Numbered from the stretch's first letter, positions 33,338-42,924 are shown. The stretch is 64,000 nucleotides of DNA from Colivivens sp963594655 (GCA_963594655.1 CAVBFD010000003.1:17121-81120), one strand, 5' to 3'. Made by a program: numbers and translations. The notes: a model not told the origin generated them from the letters alone.

Positions 33338-33420
33338 CAACTAATATTTCAGAATATGCACAAAAACAGGAAAACAGAAGAAGAAATCCTCCGATGGAAT
33401 CGTATAAAAGTCCATTTTGA

Positions 33421-33486
33421 TTAGTTTTCCCACACAAAATGAATAGTTTTCCCATATCTTATTAGTGTACTAACGGCTACCTTTGC
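33421..33486 (+). promoter_or_regulatory. Promoter with tandem and inverted repeats, no gene downstream
   Basis: The -7 box TACCTTTGC is at 33478-33486. Upstream are two copies of TAGTTTTCCCA (33422-33432 and 33444-33454, 22 bp apart) and the interrupted palindrome TTAGT-GT-ACTAA (33462-33473). The arrangement resembles an operator-controlled promoter reading rightward into the candidate RNA at 33490. Confidence 0.55.
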
Positions 33487-33489
33487 ATC

Positions 33490-33750
33490 GTCGAACGAAA
33501 AAGGCAATAAGCAAAAGTTTTCATAATAAATTAGTTAGACTGGTTAATAGTTAAATACGGATTTATCACATAGGCTTTGTTGGAGCTTGAGAAAGTACCA
33601 ACAAAGCTTGAAAATCCAAAATCTGAGGAAAAATCAAAGACAAACTATAGAGACAACAGACTCTCTTACTGATTACACACCTAAGTACACATCTCTTTTG
33701 AATCGCATACTGAATCAGGCTGGCGGAATCCGCCAGCCTGATTCGTTCAT
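33490..33750 (+). ncRNA. Candidate non-coding transcript between pfkA and dipeptidase genes
   Basis: A well-formed promoter (33478-33486) reads into about 220 nt that hold no convincing gene and end in a perfect 15-bp hairpin at 33712-33744. Inside lies a 10-bp stem, GCTTTGTTGG (33574-33583) with CCAACAAAGC (33598-33607), and a small GAGAC/GTCTC-like hairpin near 33650-33665. An open frame from a TTG at 33587 runs through the hairpins and has no ribosome site or family match. I do not recognise a known RNA family. Expression is inferred, not seen. Confidence 0.4.
33712..33744. terminator. Perfect 15-bp hairpin
   Basis: GAATCAGGCTGGCGG and CCGCCAGCCTGATTC flank the 3-nt loop AAT. It lies 51 nt after the dipeptidase stop on the minus strand and at the end of the candidate RNA on the plus strand. 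Neither side has a strong T-tract, so termination is likely but not certain. Confidence 0.6.
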
Positions 33751-33795
33751 CCTGCCGCACAGGCGGCAAAACGCGATATGGGAATGTCTATGGGT

Positions 33796-35442
33796 TCACT
33801 TTTTCATCAGATACCTGCCGCCGGTCTCCTCCACGACACGACGGTTGAAGTTCTCGGGATAACCGGGACGGACAGGAGAGTCGGCCAAACCGGTCTCTGT
33901 CAACTGGAACTTGCCGTCGGCATCCACTTTCTTCACCACCATGTCATTATGTTTCACGACAAGATAACGGTACAGCTTGTCCCAGTCGTCCATCATCCTG
34001 TCCGCCGCTCCGTTACAGTAGGCGGTCAAATAGCGTCCGACAGCATTGGGCTGTGACTCCCAAAGAGTCTCCGCCTCACCGTCCACCTTGTTGACCTCGC
34101 CCGCAAACTGACGCTCCAGCCGGTCGAGAACCTCACGCAAATCAGGATACATCTTGCTATAATAAGGATATACCGTATTGCTCACCACGTTCTGCAACCA
34201 GAAAGCGGACTCCCAGGAGAAGGTGACGTCATCCTGGACACCCTTCACCTTCACGTAACACCGGGGGATATCCGTAACCCCACAGTACACAGGTGTATAA
34301 GGCACCATATTGGCATCGTCGTTGCCCCACCACACAATTCCGCCTACTGCGTCGGGCAACCACGAGCGCATCTGGCCCACGAACGTGAAAGCCGCCTGCT
34401 GGGTACTTATCGGCCGTTCGTTGAAATACTCCTTGCCGTCCACGGTGAACGTGAGCGGACTGGGACGGTAAGGCATCGTGTACGGGCCCGCCCCGAGGTC
34501 TTCTGTGATGTCCAACGGAGTACCCTCATAATGGTCACGCATGTCGTCCTTCAACTGTTGCAGCGACACAAGGATCCGGGGTTTCACATACAGGGGCATC
34601 TCGTCCTTCAGGTTCTCCCCATTGATGTAGGGCAGGTATTTGTCCATACCGTCCACATGCCGGTTGAAGAAACTCCACACACGGGCGTCACAGAAACGCG
34701 CGCCACTGAAATCGGGGGCGTTGAACGCGTCACGGAAACTGAACTCGCTGTCCTTGCCGGAGAACCATCCCTTTCCGCGGGCGAACTTGACATTCTCCTT
34801 ATTATATAATACATCACCCTTGGGGTACAAGGTGAAGTAGCGTGTTATGCGACTCTGGTTGGCATGTGCGCTGATGCAGTCGTCGGGGATGCGCACAGCC
34901 ACCCATGCGGCATTCCTTGACCCAGGACCCATACCCACCATCTCCATCACCCACACCTCGTTCTTGTCGGCCACGGTAAAGGACTCGCCCTCACTGTAAT
35001 ACCCATAGGTAGCCACCAAGTCCGTCATAATCTTTATCGCCTCACGCGCCGAAGTGGAACGCTCCAAGGCGATATAGATAAGACTGCCATAGTCTATCAG
35101 TCCCTGAGGGTCAACCAGTTCGCTGCGTCCTCCGAACGTGGTCTCACAGATACTGACCTGATGTTCGTTCATCTGTCCCACCACGTTGTAAGTCCGCTCG
35201 GCCTGGGGAATCTCCCCAAGGTACTTGTCCGTATCCCAATCATAAATCTTACGCGTCTCCCCCTTGGAGTGAACGCCTCCCACGTGGCGGTACATATTGC
35301 CGTACATGCCGTACGAATCCGCACTGTAAGACACAAGCACGCTCCCGTCCTGTGACGCTTTCTTCCCCACAATCAGGTTGGTACACGCCAAGACCTGCGA
35401 CGCGCAGAGGAGGAGAGCCATACTGAATACCGATTTCATCAT
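33796..35442 (-). CDS. C69 family dipeptidase
   Basis: The 548-aa protein has a signal peptide ending in VLA, directly followed by the N-terminal nucleophile Cys20 in CTNLIVGKKASQDGSVL. This is the Ntn-hydrolase start of PepD-type C69 peptidases; removal of the leader exposes the catalytic Cys. Other conserved blocks are QMNEHQVSICETTFGGR and the YGYYSEGESFTVADKNEVWV segment. It cleaves dipeptides, probably in the periplasm. It starts 7 nt after nadC and is co-transcribed with it; a hairpin at 33712-33744 may end the transcript. Confidence 0.92.
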   Translation of the reverse strand: MMKSVFSMALLLCASQVLACTNLIVGKKASQDGSVLVSYSADSYGMYGNMYRHVGGVHSKGETRKIYDWDTDKYLGEIPQAERTYNVVGQMNEHQVSICETTFGGRSELVDPQGLIDYGSLIYIALERSTSAREAIKIMTDLVATYGYYSEGESFTVADKNEVWVMEMVGMGPGSRNAAWVAVRIPDDCISAHANQSRITRYFTLYPKGDVLYNKENVKFARGKGWFSGKDSEFSFRDAFNAPDFSGARFCDARVWSFFNRHVDGMDKYLPYINGENLKDEMPLYVKPRILVSLQQLKDDMRDHYEGTPLDITEDLGAGPYTMPYRPSPLTFTVDGKEYFNERPISTQQAAFTFVGQMRSWLPDAVGGIVWWGNDDANMVPYTPVYCGVTDIPRCYVKVKGVQDDVTFSWESAFWLQNVVSNTVYPYYSKMYPDLREVLDRLERQFAGEVNKVDGEAETLWESQPNAVGRYLTAYCNGAADRMMDDWDKLYRYLVVKHNDMVVKKVDADGKFQLTETGLADSPVRPGYPENFNRRVVEETGGRYLMKK

Positions 35443-35449
35443 GCCTGTC

Positions 35450-36319
35450 CTATATTTTCAGTTTACTTGAATCCACTGCCTTGAAACTCATGTCGAGTCC
35501 TTTAACCGAATGTGTCAGCGCGCCCACAGAGATGAAGTCCACCCCACATTCAGCATAGTCGCGTATCGTGTCGTAAGTGATTCCGCCGGACGACTCCGTC
35601 TCATACCGTCCCCCGATAAGGTTCACCGCCTCACGGGTCTGGTCGGGTGTGAAATTGTCGAGCATGATACGGTCCACGCCCCCTACACGAAGCACCTCAT
35701 TGAGTTCATCGAAGCTCCTGACCTCTATCTCAATCTTCAAGTCCTTACCCTTCGCCTTCAGATAGTTGTGACACCTGGTGATAGCGTTCTCGATGCCACC
35801 GGCAAAGTCGATGTGGTTGTCCTTGAGCAGTATCATGTCGAAGAGTCCTATGCGGTGGTTCATGCCACCCCCGATCTTGACCGCCGCCTTCTCCAGCATA
35901 CGCATGCCCGGAGTGGTCTTCCGTGTATCGAGAATCCGGGTCTTCGTCCCCTCCACACGCTTCACATAACGGTTGGTCATGGTGGCGATACCGCTCATGC
36001 GCTGCAGTATGTTGAGCATGAGGCGTTCCGTCTGCAGCAGACTCTGAATCCTTCCCTTCACGCTCATGACTATATCGCCCGGTTTCACGCGCGTTCCGTC
36101 ATGTATGAACACCTCCACCCGCAATGTGGGGTCAAACCGGTGGAACACCTGCCTGGCAATCTCCTCGCCGGCAAAAATGCCCTCTTCCTTAATAAGCAAC
36201 TTGGACTCGCTGACCGCATCCTCAGGTATGCAGCAGAGAGTGGTGTGGTCACCGTCGCCGATGTCCTCGGCAAACGCCAAGTCTATCAGCCTATCGTTCA
36301 ATTCTTCTACTCCTAACAT
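35450..36319 (-). CDS. nadC: Nicotinate-nucleotide pyrophosphorylase (carboxylating)
   Basis: The 289-aa enzyme shows the quinolinate phosphoribosyltransferase blocks: FAEDIGDGDHTTLCC near the start, RMSGIATMTNRYVK, KTRILDTRKTTPGMRMLEKA, VKIGGGMNHRIGLFDMILLK, IMLDNF, ESSGGI and FISVGALTHSVKGLDMS. It makes nicotinate mononucleotide from quinolinate in NAD synthesis. The ATG at 36319 is chosen over an in-frame TTG at 36364, which lies next to the -7 box at 36352-36360 and would leave no leader. Confidence 0.95.
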   Translation of the reverse strand: MLGVEELNDRLIDLAFAEDIGDGDHTTLCCIPEDAVSESKLLIKEEGIFAGEEIARQVFHRFDPTLRVEVFIHDGTRVKPGDIVMSVKGRIQSLLQTERLMLNILQRMSGIATMTNRYVKRVEGTKTRILDTRKTTPGMRMLEKAAVKIGGGMNHRIGLFDMILLKDNHIDFAGGIENAITRCHNYLKAKGKDLKIEIEVRSFDELNEVLRVGGVDRIMLDNFTPDQTREAVNLIGGRYETESSGGITYDTIRDYAECGVDFISVGALTHSVKGLDMSFKAVDSSKLKI

Positions 36320-36351
36320 AATAATAATGTATTTTCCGTTTGTTTTACACG

Positions 36352-36360
36352 GCAAATTTA
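36352..36360 (-). promoter_or_regulatory. -7 box TAAATTTGC for nadC and dipeptidase
   Basis: Minus-strand TAAATTTGC lies 32 nt upstream of the nadC ATG, and back to back with the promoter at 36404. Confidence 0.68.
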
Positions 36361-36403
36361 GCAATTAATTCAATACTTAAAATCACAGCTCCCGATTATT
36401 TGC

Positions 36404-36412
36404 TAACTTTGC
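36404..36412 (+). promoter_or_regulatory. -7 box TAACTTTGC for the DMT gene
   Basis: TAACTTTGC lies 28 nt before the ATG at 36441. It may also serve purM-prfA downstream. Confidence 0.68.
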
Positions 36413-36440
36413 AAGCGATATTACTCCCAAGAGGTAGAAA

Positions 36441-36812
36441 ATGAAAGCGATTCTCACCATATCATTACTCATCTGTTCCAACACCTTCATGACATTCGCA
36501 TGGTACGGCAACCTTATCCTGCGCCAGCGTCACATCTCCGACAGTTGGCCGTTGCCGCTGGTCATCCTGCTGTCATGGTGCGTTGCGGCCTTGGAGTACT
36601 GTTTCATGGTGCCGGCCAACACCATCGGTTCAGACATCAACGGAGGACCGTTCTCCATCGTGCAGCTCAAGGTGATACAGGAGGTTGTGTCCCTGACCGT
36701 GTTCGTGGGGATTGTCACGGCCTGTATGCAGGGCCAGCAGTTCCACTGGAACCACCTGGTGTCCTTCATCCTGATTGTCGCCGCCGTATTCTTCGCCTTC
36801 ATCAAAACTTGA
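36441..36812 (+). CDS. DMT superfamily membrane protein (DUF486)
   Basis: The 123-aa inner-membrane protein has four hydrophobic segments. The DUF486 pattern is visible: SNTFMTFAWYGNL, PLVILLSWCVAALEYCFMVP-AN and QLKVIQEVVSLTVFVG. These small proteins belong to the drug/metabolite transporter group by fold, but no substrate is known. The purM ATG follows after 31 nt, so co-transcription is possible. Confidence 0.88.
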   Translation: MKAILTISLLICSNTFMTFAWYGNLILRQRHISDSWPLPLVILLSWCVAALEYCFMVPANTIGSDINGGPFSIVQLKVIQEVVSLTVFVGIVTACMQGQQFHWNHLVSFILIVAAVFFAFIKT

Positions 36813-36843
36813 CAATAATAACGTTCAAACACCACATACAACT

Positions 36844-38016
36844 ATGATTGACCCAAAACAGCGATACATGATGCGCGGTGTAAGTGCGGCTAAGGAAGAC
36901 GTACACAACGCCATCAAAAACATAGACAAAGGCATTTTTCCGCAGGCTTTCTGTAAAATCATACCGGACATCCTCGGAGGCGACCCCGAGTACTGCAACA
37001 TCATGCATGCCGACGGAGCCGGAACCAAGTCCAGTCTGGCGTACATGTACTGGAAGGAGACCGGCGACCTGTCCGTATGGAAAGGAATCGCGCAGGACGC
37101 GCTCATCATGAACACCGACGACCTCCTGTGTGTGGGAGCCGTGGACAACATCCTCGTCAGCTCCACCATCGGGCGCAACAAGATGCTCATCCCCGGAGAG
37201 GTAATCTCTGCCATCATCAACGGCACGGACGAGTTGATGGCTGAACTGAGGGACATGGGTATCGGCATCTACGGCACTGGTGGCGAGACAGCGGATGTGG
37301 GCGACCTCGTCCGCACCATCATCGTAGACTCCACAGTTACCTGCCGCATGAAGAGGAAAGACGTAATTGACAACGCCAACATACGTCCGGGTGACGTGAT
37401 TGTAGGACTGAGCAGTACGGGACAGGCGACCTACGAGAAGCAGTACAACGGAGGCATGGGCAGCAACGGACTCACCTCCGCGCGCCATGACGTGTTCTGC
37501 AAGTACCTCGCCGGGAAATATCCGGAGAGTTACGACAAGGCCGTTCCCGAGGAACTTGTGTACAGCGGCAAATATATGTTGACCGACCCGGTTGAGGGTT
37601 CACCGGTCAACGCCGGCAAGCTCGTGCTGTCACCCACACGCACCTACGCCCCTGTAGTGCGCCGTCTGCTCGACGACATGCGCGACAAGATTCATGGGAT
37701 GGTACACTGCACAGGAGGGGCGCAGACCAAAGTGCTGCACTTCGTAGGGGAGAACTGCAAGGTCATCAAGGACAACATGTTCCCCATACCGCCACTTTTC
37801 CGCACCATACACGACCAGAGCGGCACGGACTGGGCGGAGATGTACAAGGTGTTCAACATGGGACACCGTCTGGAGGTATACCTCAAGCCGGAGGACGCCC
37901 TACAGGTCATCGACATAAGCAAGAGCTTCAATATCGACGCGCAGGTTGTAGGACACATAGAGGAAGGCAAGCGCAGTCTCACCATAAAGAGTGAATACGG
38001 CACATTCGAGTACTAA
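36844..38016 (+). CDS. purM: Phosphoribosylformylglycinamidine cyclo-ligase (AIR synthetase)
   Basis: The 390-aa protein has the PurM layout: MHADGAGTKSSLAYMYWKE (ATP/substrate loop), MNTDDLLCVGAVDNILVSSTI (metal Asp residues), GTGGETADVGDLVRT, and GDVIVGLSSTGQATYEKQ. It closes the imidazole ring to AIR in purine synthesis. It is somewhat longer than the 345 residues of the E. coli enzyme and belongs to the variant common in Bacteroidota. The ATG at 36844 is used; upstream codons from 36775 overlap the DMT gene and lack family similarity. prfA starts 29 nt downstream. Confidence 0.9.
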   Translation: MIDPKQRYMMRGVSAAKEDVHNAIKNIDKGIFPQAFCKIIPDILGGDPEYCNIMHADGAGTKSSLAYMYWKETGDLSVWKGIAQDALIMNTDDLLCVGAVDNILVSSTIGRNKMLIPGEVISAIINGTDELMAELRDMGIGIYGTGGETADVGDLVRTIIVDSTVTCRMKRKDVIDNANIRPGDVIVGLSSTGQATYEKQYNGGMGSNGLTSARHDVFCKYLAGKYPESYDKAVPEELVYSGKYMLTDPVEGSPVNAGKLVLSPTRTYAPVVRRLLDDMRDKIHGMVHCTGGAQTKVLHFVGENCKVIKDNMFPIPPLFRTIHDQSGTDWAEMYKVFNMGHRLEVYLKPEDALQVIDISKSFNIDAQVVGHIEEGKRSLTIKSEYGTFEY

Positions 38017-38045
38017 GCCCCAATACGATTTGACACAGTAGCACT

Positions 38046-39155
38046 ATGGCAGAAAACAACATACTGGACAAGCTGGAAGCTCTCGTCAGCAGGTTTGAGG
38101 AGATATCCACCCTCATCACCGACCCGAGTGTCATAGCCGACCAGAAACGATATGTGAAGCTCACCAAGGAGTACAAGGACCTGAAACAGCTCATGGACGC
38201 GCGGGGCGAGTACATCACCTGCATGCGGAACGCCGAAGAGGCGCGCAACCTGCTGGTCACCGAGAGCGACCCGGAGATGAAGGAGATGGCGCGGGAGGAA
38301 CTGGCGGACACCGAGAAGCGTATTCCCGAACTGGAGGAGAGAATCAAGCTGCTGCTTGTTCCAGCCGATCCGGAAGACGGAAAGAACGTGGTGATGGAAA
38401 TACGTGGCGGCACAGGCGGTGACGAGGCGGCGCTGTTTGCCGGCGACCTTTTCCGCATGTACTCCAAGTACTGTGAGATAAAAGGATGGAAGGTGACTGT
38501 CTCCAGTTTCACTGAAGGGGCTGTGGGCGGTTACAAGGAAATCATCTTCAACATAAACGGAGAGGGCGTGTACGGAATACTGAAGTACGAGTCGGGGGTA
38601 CACCGTGTGCAACGGGTACCGGCGACTGAGACACAGGGAAGGGTACACACGAGCGCCGCCACTGTAGCGGTACTGCCCGAGGCAGAGCCGTTTGACGTGG
38701 AAATCAACGAGGGAGCGGTGAAGTGGGACACGTTCCGCAGTCAGGGAGCGGGAGGACAGAACGTCAACAAGGTGGAGTCGGGCGTGAGGGCCCGTTACAT
38801 GTGGAAGAACCCCAACACCGGTGTGGAAGAGGAGATTCTGGTGGAATGTACAGAGACACGCGACCAACCCAAGAACAAGGAAAGGGCGTTGGCCCGTCTG
38901 CGCACCTTCATCTACGACAGGGAACACCAAAAATACATCGACGACATCGCCAGCCGCAGGAAAACGATGGTCAGTACAGGTGACCGTTCCGCAAAGATCA
39001 GGACATACAACTATCCGCAGGGACGCATCACAGACCACCGCATCAACTACACGATATACAACCTGGCGTCGTTCATGGACGGAAACATACAGGACTGCAT
39101 CGACCACCTGATTGTGGCGGAAAACGCGGAACGGCTGAAAGACGCGGAACTGTAG
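38046..39155 (+). CDS. prfA: Peptide chain release factor 1
   Basis: The 369-aa factor has the N-terminal coiled coil, the GGTGGDEAALFAGDLFRMYS block, and the peptidyl-tRNA hydrolysis loop SQGAGGQNVNKVESGVR with the universal GGQ. PATETQGRVHTSAATVAVLP precedes it. The presence of the N-terminal domain and the absence of a programmed frameshift point to RF1 (UAA/UAG) rather than RF2. It follows purM by 29 nt. Confidence 0.94.
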   Translation: MAENNILDKLEALVSRFEEISTLITDPSVIADQKRYVKLTKEYKDLKQLMDARGEYITCMRNAEEARNLLVTESDPEMKEMAREELADTEKRIPELEERIKLLLVPADPEDGKNVVMEIRGGTGGDEAALFAGDLFRMYSKYCEIKGWKVTVSSFTEGAVGGYKEIIFNINGEGVYGILKYESGVHRVQRVPATETQGRVHTSAATVAVLPEAEPFDVEINEGAVKWDTFRSQGAGGQNVNKVESGVRARYMWKNPNTGVEEEILVECTETRDQPKNKERALARLRTFIYDREHQKYIDDIASRRKTMVSTGDRSAKIRTYNYPQGRITDHRINYTIYNLASFMDGNIQDCIDHLIVAENAERLKDAEL

Positions 39156-39212
39156 AGACACGACACACCCGCCCAACCTTACCAGACACGCACACAAACA
39201 CAAACATAAACG

Positions 39213-40580
39213 ATGGAAACATTTCAACATGCGCTTGCCGCTGTAAACGACTTTATCTGGGGGTGGCCGATGATTATAATGCTTCTGGGCACCCACATTT
39301 TCCTGACCATAAGGCTGAAATGCCCTCAAAGGAGGATATTCCAAGGAATAAAAATCTCCGTGTCGAAGGACAAGGACTCAACTGGAGACGTAAGTCAGTT
39401 CGAGGCATTGGCGACATCACTTGCCGCAACGATAGGCACAGGCAATATCATAGGTGTAGCCACCGCCATCTCCCTCGGAGGTCCCGGAGCCGTACTCTGG
39501 TGCTGGCTCACGGGCGTGTTCGGTATAGCCACCAAGTACAGCGAGGGTCTGCTTGCCATCAAGTACCGCACACAAAACAACAAAGGGAAAATGCTGGGCG
39601 GTCCGATGTACGCACTTGAAAGAGGGCTTCACATGAAATGGCTGGCTGTGGTCTTCTGCGTATTCACTGCCATCGCGGCCTTCGGCATTGGCAACACAGT
39701 ACAGGCGAATGCCATATCCGAGAACATCAGCCTTGTTTGCCAGGACTTCTGCGACCCTCAACTGATGAAGGTCATCGTCGGGTTCGTCATTGCCACCACA
39801 ATCGGTTTTGTCATCATCGGAGGCATAAAGAGCATCGCCAAATGGTGTACCCGCCTGGTGCCTTTCATGGCGGTATTCTATCTGTTGGGCTGCATCTACA
39901 TCCTCTGCGTCAACCACGCATACCTGTGGGAAGCGGTCAGACTCATCGTCGATGAGGCATTCTCGTTCAAGGCTGTCGGAGGAGGGGCTACAGGAACGGT
40001 CATCATGATGGCAGCCCGCTACGGTATCGCCCGCGGACTCTTCTCCAACGAGTCGGGCATGGGCTCCGCCCCCATCGTGGCTGCGGCGGCACAGACAAAG
40101 AACCCTGTACGCCAGGCACTGGTCTCGTCCACCGGCACGTTCTGGGACACAGTGGTGATATGCGCCGTCACCGGACTGGTGGTTGTGACCAGTATACTCG
40201 CATACCCTCACATAAACCGCACTGACGGGGGCATGCTCACGAAAGAGGCGTTTGGAATGATCCCGTATGTAGGTACACCCATACTCACCTTCGGCATCAT
40301 CACCTTTGCCTTCTCCACCATACTCGGCTGGAGCTATTATGCGGAGAGAGCCATCGAGTATCTTGGAGGCAGACGCACCATATTCTGCTACCGTGTACTG
40401 TGGATTCTCATGCTGATCGTCGGATCCACCATGGGACTCGGTCTGGTATGGAGCATCGCAGACCTGATGAATGCACTCATGTCGATACCGAACCTCATCT
40501 CCCTTCTGCTCCTTTCCGGAGTTTGTGCGAAAGAGACACAATACTATCTGTGGGACAATCATATAAATGACATAAAATGA
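39213..40580 (+). CDS. Alanine/glycine:cation symporter (AgcS family)
   Basis: The 455-aa inner-membrane protein has about eleven hydrophobic segments and the AgcS signatures FEALATSLAATIGTGNIIGV, GGPGAVLWCWLTGVFGIATK and YGIARGLFSNESGMGSAPIV. Members take up alanine or glycine with Na+ or H+. It overlaps the next gene by 4 nt (ATGA), so the two are translated together; that links amino-acid uptake to cation exchange. Confidence 0.93.
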   Translation: METFQHALAAVNDFIWGWPMIIMLLGTHIFLTIRLKCPQRRIFQGIKISVSKDKDSTGDVSQFEALATSLAATIGTGNIIGVATAISLGGPGAVLWCWLTGVFGIATKYSEGLLAIKYRTQNNKGKMLGGPMYALERGLHMKWLAVVFCVFTAIAAFGIGNTVQANAISENISLVCQDFCDPQLMKVIVGFVIATTIGFVIIGGIKSIAKWCTRLVPFMAVFYLLGCIYILCVNHAYLWEAVRLIVDEAFSFKAVGGGATGTVIMMAARYGIARGLFSNESGMGSAPIVAAAAQTKNPVRQALVSSTGTFWDTVVICAVTGLVVVTSILAYPHINRTDGGMLTKEAFGMIPYVGTPILTFGIITFAFSTILGWSYYAERAIEYLGGRRTIFCYRVLWILMLIVGSTMGLGLVWSIADLMNALMSIPNLISLLLLSGVCAKETQYYLWDNHINDIK

Positions 40581-42856
40581 TATACGACCTTTGTATTATA
40601 ATGCTTACAGCAGGCATCACCAGCTTGCTGTTCAAGCTGTTCAAGCAACCCGTAGTACTGGGTTACATCGTAGCGGGCATGATTGCGGGTCCGTACATGT
40701 TCGGACATTCGTGGATAAAGGACGCGTCGAGCGTGGACACATGGGGCGAGATAGGAGTGCTTTTCCTGTTGTTCTCCATGGGACTGGAGTTCAGTTTCAA
40801 GAAACTGCTGCAGATGGGCAGCACCGCCCTCATAGCCGCGGGAACGATCGTAGTGGGCATGATGTCAGTAGGGTTCATCGTAGGCAGACTGCTGGGATGG
40901 AACGAGATAAACTCGCTGTTTCTCGGCGGAATGTTGTGCATGTCATCCACCACCATCGTGTTCAAGGCTATAGAAGACATGAACATGAGCAGCCATAAGT
41001 TCGCCAAGGTGGCGTTCGGCATACTCATCGTGGAAGACCTCTTTGCAGTCGTGCTGATGGTGCTGCTGTCGTCCATCGCAGTGAAGAAACAGTTCGAGGG
41101 GACGCAGATGCTCATGGAGATAGGGAAACTCATCGCCTATCTGGTACTGTGGTTTGTGGTCGGCATCGCCGTCATACCCACCTTCTTCAAGAAATTCCAC
41201 AAGCAACTCAACGACGAGACCCTCACCATCTTCGCCATCGGACTATGCCTCGGCATGGTGCTGTTGGCAATGGGCGCGGGGTTCAGTTCCGCCTTGGGCG
41301 CGTTCGTAATGGGTTCGATACTGGCGGAGACCATCGAGGCTGAACACATAGAGCGACTCGTGCTTCCTATCAAAAACGTGTTCGGGGCCATCTTCTTCGT
41401 GTCTGTCGGCATGATGATCAATCCCGGTCTGCTGTTGCAGTACTGGTTGCCCATCATCATCATAACCGTCACTGTCATCGCCGGACAGATTATCTTCGCC
41501 TCCTTCGGCACACTCCTCTCCGGACAGTCACTGAAAGTGAGTCTACAGACCGGATTCTGTCTGGTTCAGGTGGGTGAGTTCGCCTTTATCATCGCCAACT
41601 TCGGACAGTCGGCCGGAGTGACCGACTCGTCCCTCTACCCCATCATCGTGGCGGTATCGGTCATCACCACCTTCCTCACCCCGTACATCATGCGGTTGTC
41701 GGGACCTACCGAGCGGTTCCTCAACAGTCACTTGAGTCCGGGAATAAAGCTTTTCATGGAGAACTACTCACAACGCCGCAACACAGTCGGGTCCAACAGC
41801 AAGTGGAACAGTTACCTGAAGAAGGTGCTGGCCACAATGCTTGTATCCGGCACGGTGCTGGTGTTCATCTTCATCGTATACACCAGTTACATCCATCCGT
41901 TCATCATGGACAATACAGAGTGGTTCAGCGACATCCTGCCAGACGACGTGGCGCATATCACAGTCAAGGTCGCCTCACTCCTTATACTCCTGTCGGTCTC
42001 ATCCCCACTGATATACAACGTGATGTCGAGATACAGGCTCACGTCTGAGGCGAAGACACTGTGGAACTCCGGCAACGCCCAGAAGGTATGGCTGTTCGGA
42101 CTCAACTTCATACGTGTCATCATCGGCATCGTAATCATATCATACGCCATAGTGAGCATCTTCACCGTCACCACAGGCATGGTGGTGGGCGTATCCATCC
42201 TGATCGGGTTCATCATCATGTTCTCAAGGTACGTCAGCCGTCAGTCCAAGGGTATGGAGACGCGGTTCAACAAGAACCTGTCGGCCCGGGAGAAATCCGC
42301 CAAGAAGAGGAGGCCGATTGGACATAAGTTCGAGACATCGCTGTTGCCGTACGACATACACATATCCGATTTCACCATACCCGCCGACTCCACCTTCGCC
42401 GGCAAGACACTGAGCCAACTCAACATAAGGAAGGACTCTGGGGTCAGCATCGTCAGAATCATTCGTGGGGGTGTCTACACCAACATACCGGGAGGCGGCA
42501 ACCGCATATTCCCCAACGACCAGATAGTGGTGGCAGGCACCGACGAGCAGATTGACAAGTTCAAGAACATGGTGGACAAGAGTGTGGTGGAAGGCAACTC
42601 AGCCAGTACCCATCCGTACGTCAACCTGGAACACTTCACCATCGAGGACGGCAACCCTCTCATCGGCAAGACCATCCTGGAGTCGAACATACGCGACCAG
42701 GCACAGTGTATCGTCATGGGAATCAAACGGGGTGACAACTACATCATGAACCCTGAGCCGAAAACGGAACTGGAACTGGGCGACACGGTAATCGTGGCGG
42801 GCGAGACCGACAAGTTGAGGGACTTCCTCGCTGCCACATCGAAAATATCAGACTGA
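40577..42856 (+). CDS. CPA2 cation:proton antiporter with two TrkA-C domains
   Basis: The 759-aa protein has a Kef/CPA2 exchanger domain (about residues 1-390; LGYIVAGMIAGPYMFG, GVLFLLFSMGLEFS, LCMSSTTIVFKAIED). A second membrane part of several helices follows (about 410-570). Two C-terminal ligand-binding TrkA-C units lie at about 595-675 and 680-757, each with the ADSTFAGKTL/GNPLIGKTIL opening and the D-x-IVVAG / D-TVIVAG ending. It exchanges K+ or Na+ for protons under control of a ligand. No nucleotide-binding TrkA-N domain is present. It is coupled to the symporter gene upstream. Confidence 0.9.
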   Translation: MIYDLCIIMLTAGITSLLFKLFKQPVVLGYIVAGMIAGPYMFGHSWIKDASSVDTWGEIGVLFLLFSMGLEFSFKKLLQMGSTALIAAGTIVVGMMSVGFIVGRLLGWNEINSLFLGGMLCMSSTTIVFKAIEDMNMSSHKFAKVAFGILIVEDLFAVVLMVLLSSIAVKKQFEGTQMLMEIGKLIAYLVLWFVVGIAVIPTFFKKFHKQLNDETLTIFAIGLCLGMVLLAMGAGFSSALGAFVMGSILAETIEAEHIERLVLPIKNVFGAIFFVSVGMMINPGLLLQYWLPIIIITVTVIAGQIIFASFGTLLSGQSLKVSLQTGFCLVQVGEFAFIIANFGQSAGVTDSSLYPIIVAVSVITTFLTPYIMRLSGPTERFLNSHLSPGIKLFMENYSQRRNTVGSNSKWNSYLKKVLATMLVSGTVLVFIFIVYTSYIHPFIMDNTEWFSDILPDDVAHITVKVASLLILLSVSSPLIYNVMSRYRLTSEAKTLWNSGNAQKVWLFGLNFIRVIIGIVIISYAIVSIFTVTTGMVVGVSILIGFIIMFSRYVSRQSKGMETRFNKNLSAREKSAKKRRPIGHKFETSLLPYDIHISDFTIPADSTFAGKTLSQLNIRKDSGVSIVRIIRGGVYTNIPGGGNRIFPNDQIVVAGTDEQIDKFKNMVDKSVVEGNSASTHPYVNLEHFTIEDGNPLIGKTILESNIRDQAQCIVMGIKRGDNYIMNPEPKTELELGDTVIVAGETDKLRDFLAATSKISD

Positions 42857-42884
42857 AAAGTACCGGGTTCTCAGATTTTATTGC

Positions 42885-42893
42885 TACCTTTGC
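42885..42893 (+). promoter_or_regulatory. -7 box TACCTTTGC for the ParA-like operon
   Basis: TACCTTTGC lies 31 nt before the ATG at 42925 and would drive ParA-like, DUF5683 and RelA/SpoT. Confidence 0.7.
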
Positions 42894-42924
42894 CACCTAT
42901 TGTCGGATATTATGCAATTCGGGT

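Noticed and set aside
33587..33862. 91-codon frame after the 33478 promoter
   Set aside because: It starts at TTG without a ribosome site, passes through the 15-bp hairpin and runs into the dipeptidase gene.
38013..39344. 443-codon minus-strand frame over prfA
   Set aside because: Shadow of a clear release factor gene; no signal, motif or promoter.
39417..40562. 381-codon minus-strand frame over the AgcS symporter
   Set aside because: Shadow frame, rich in Asp, His and Tyr, in place of a gene with unmistakable membrane motifs.
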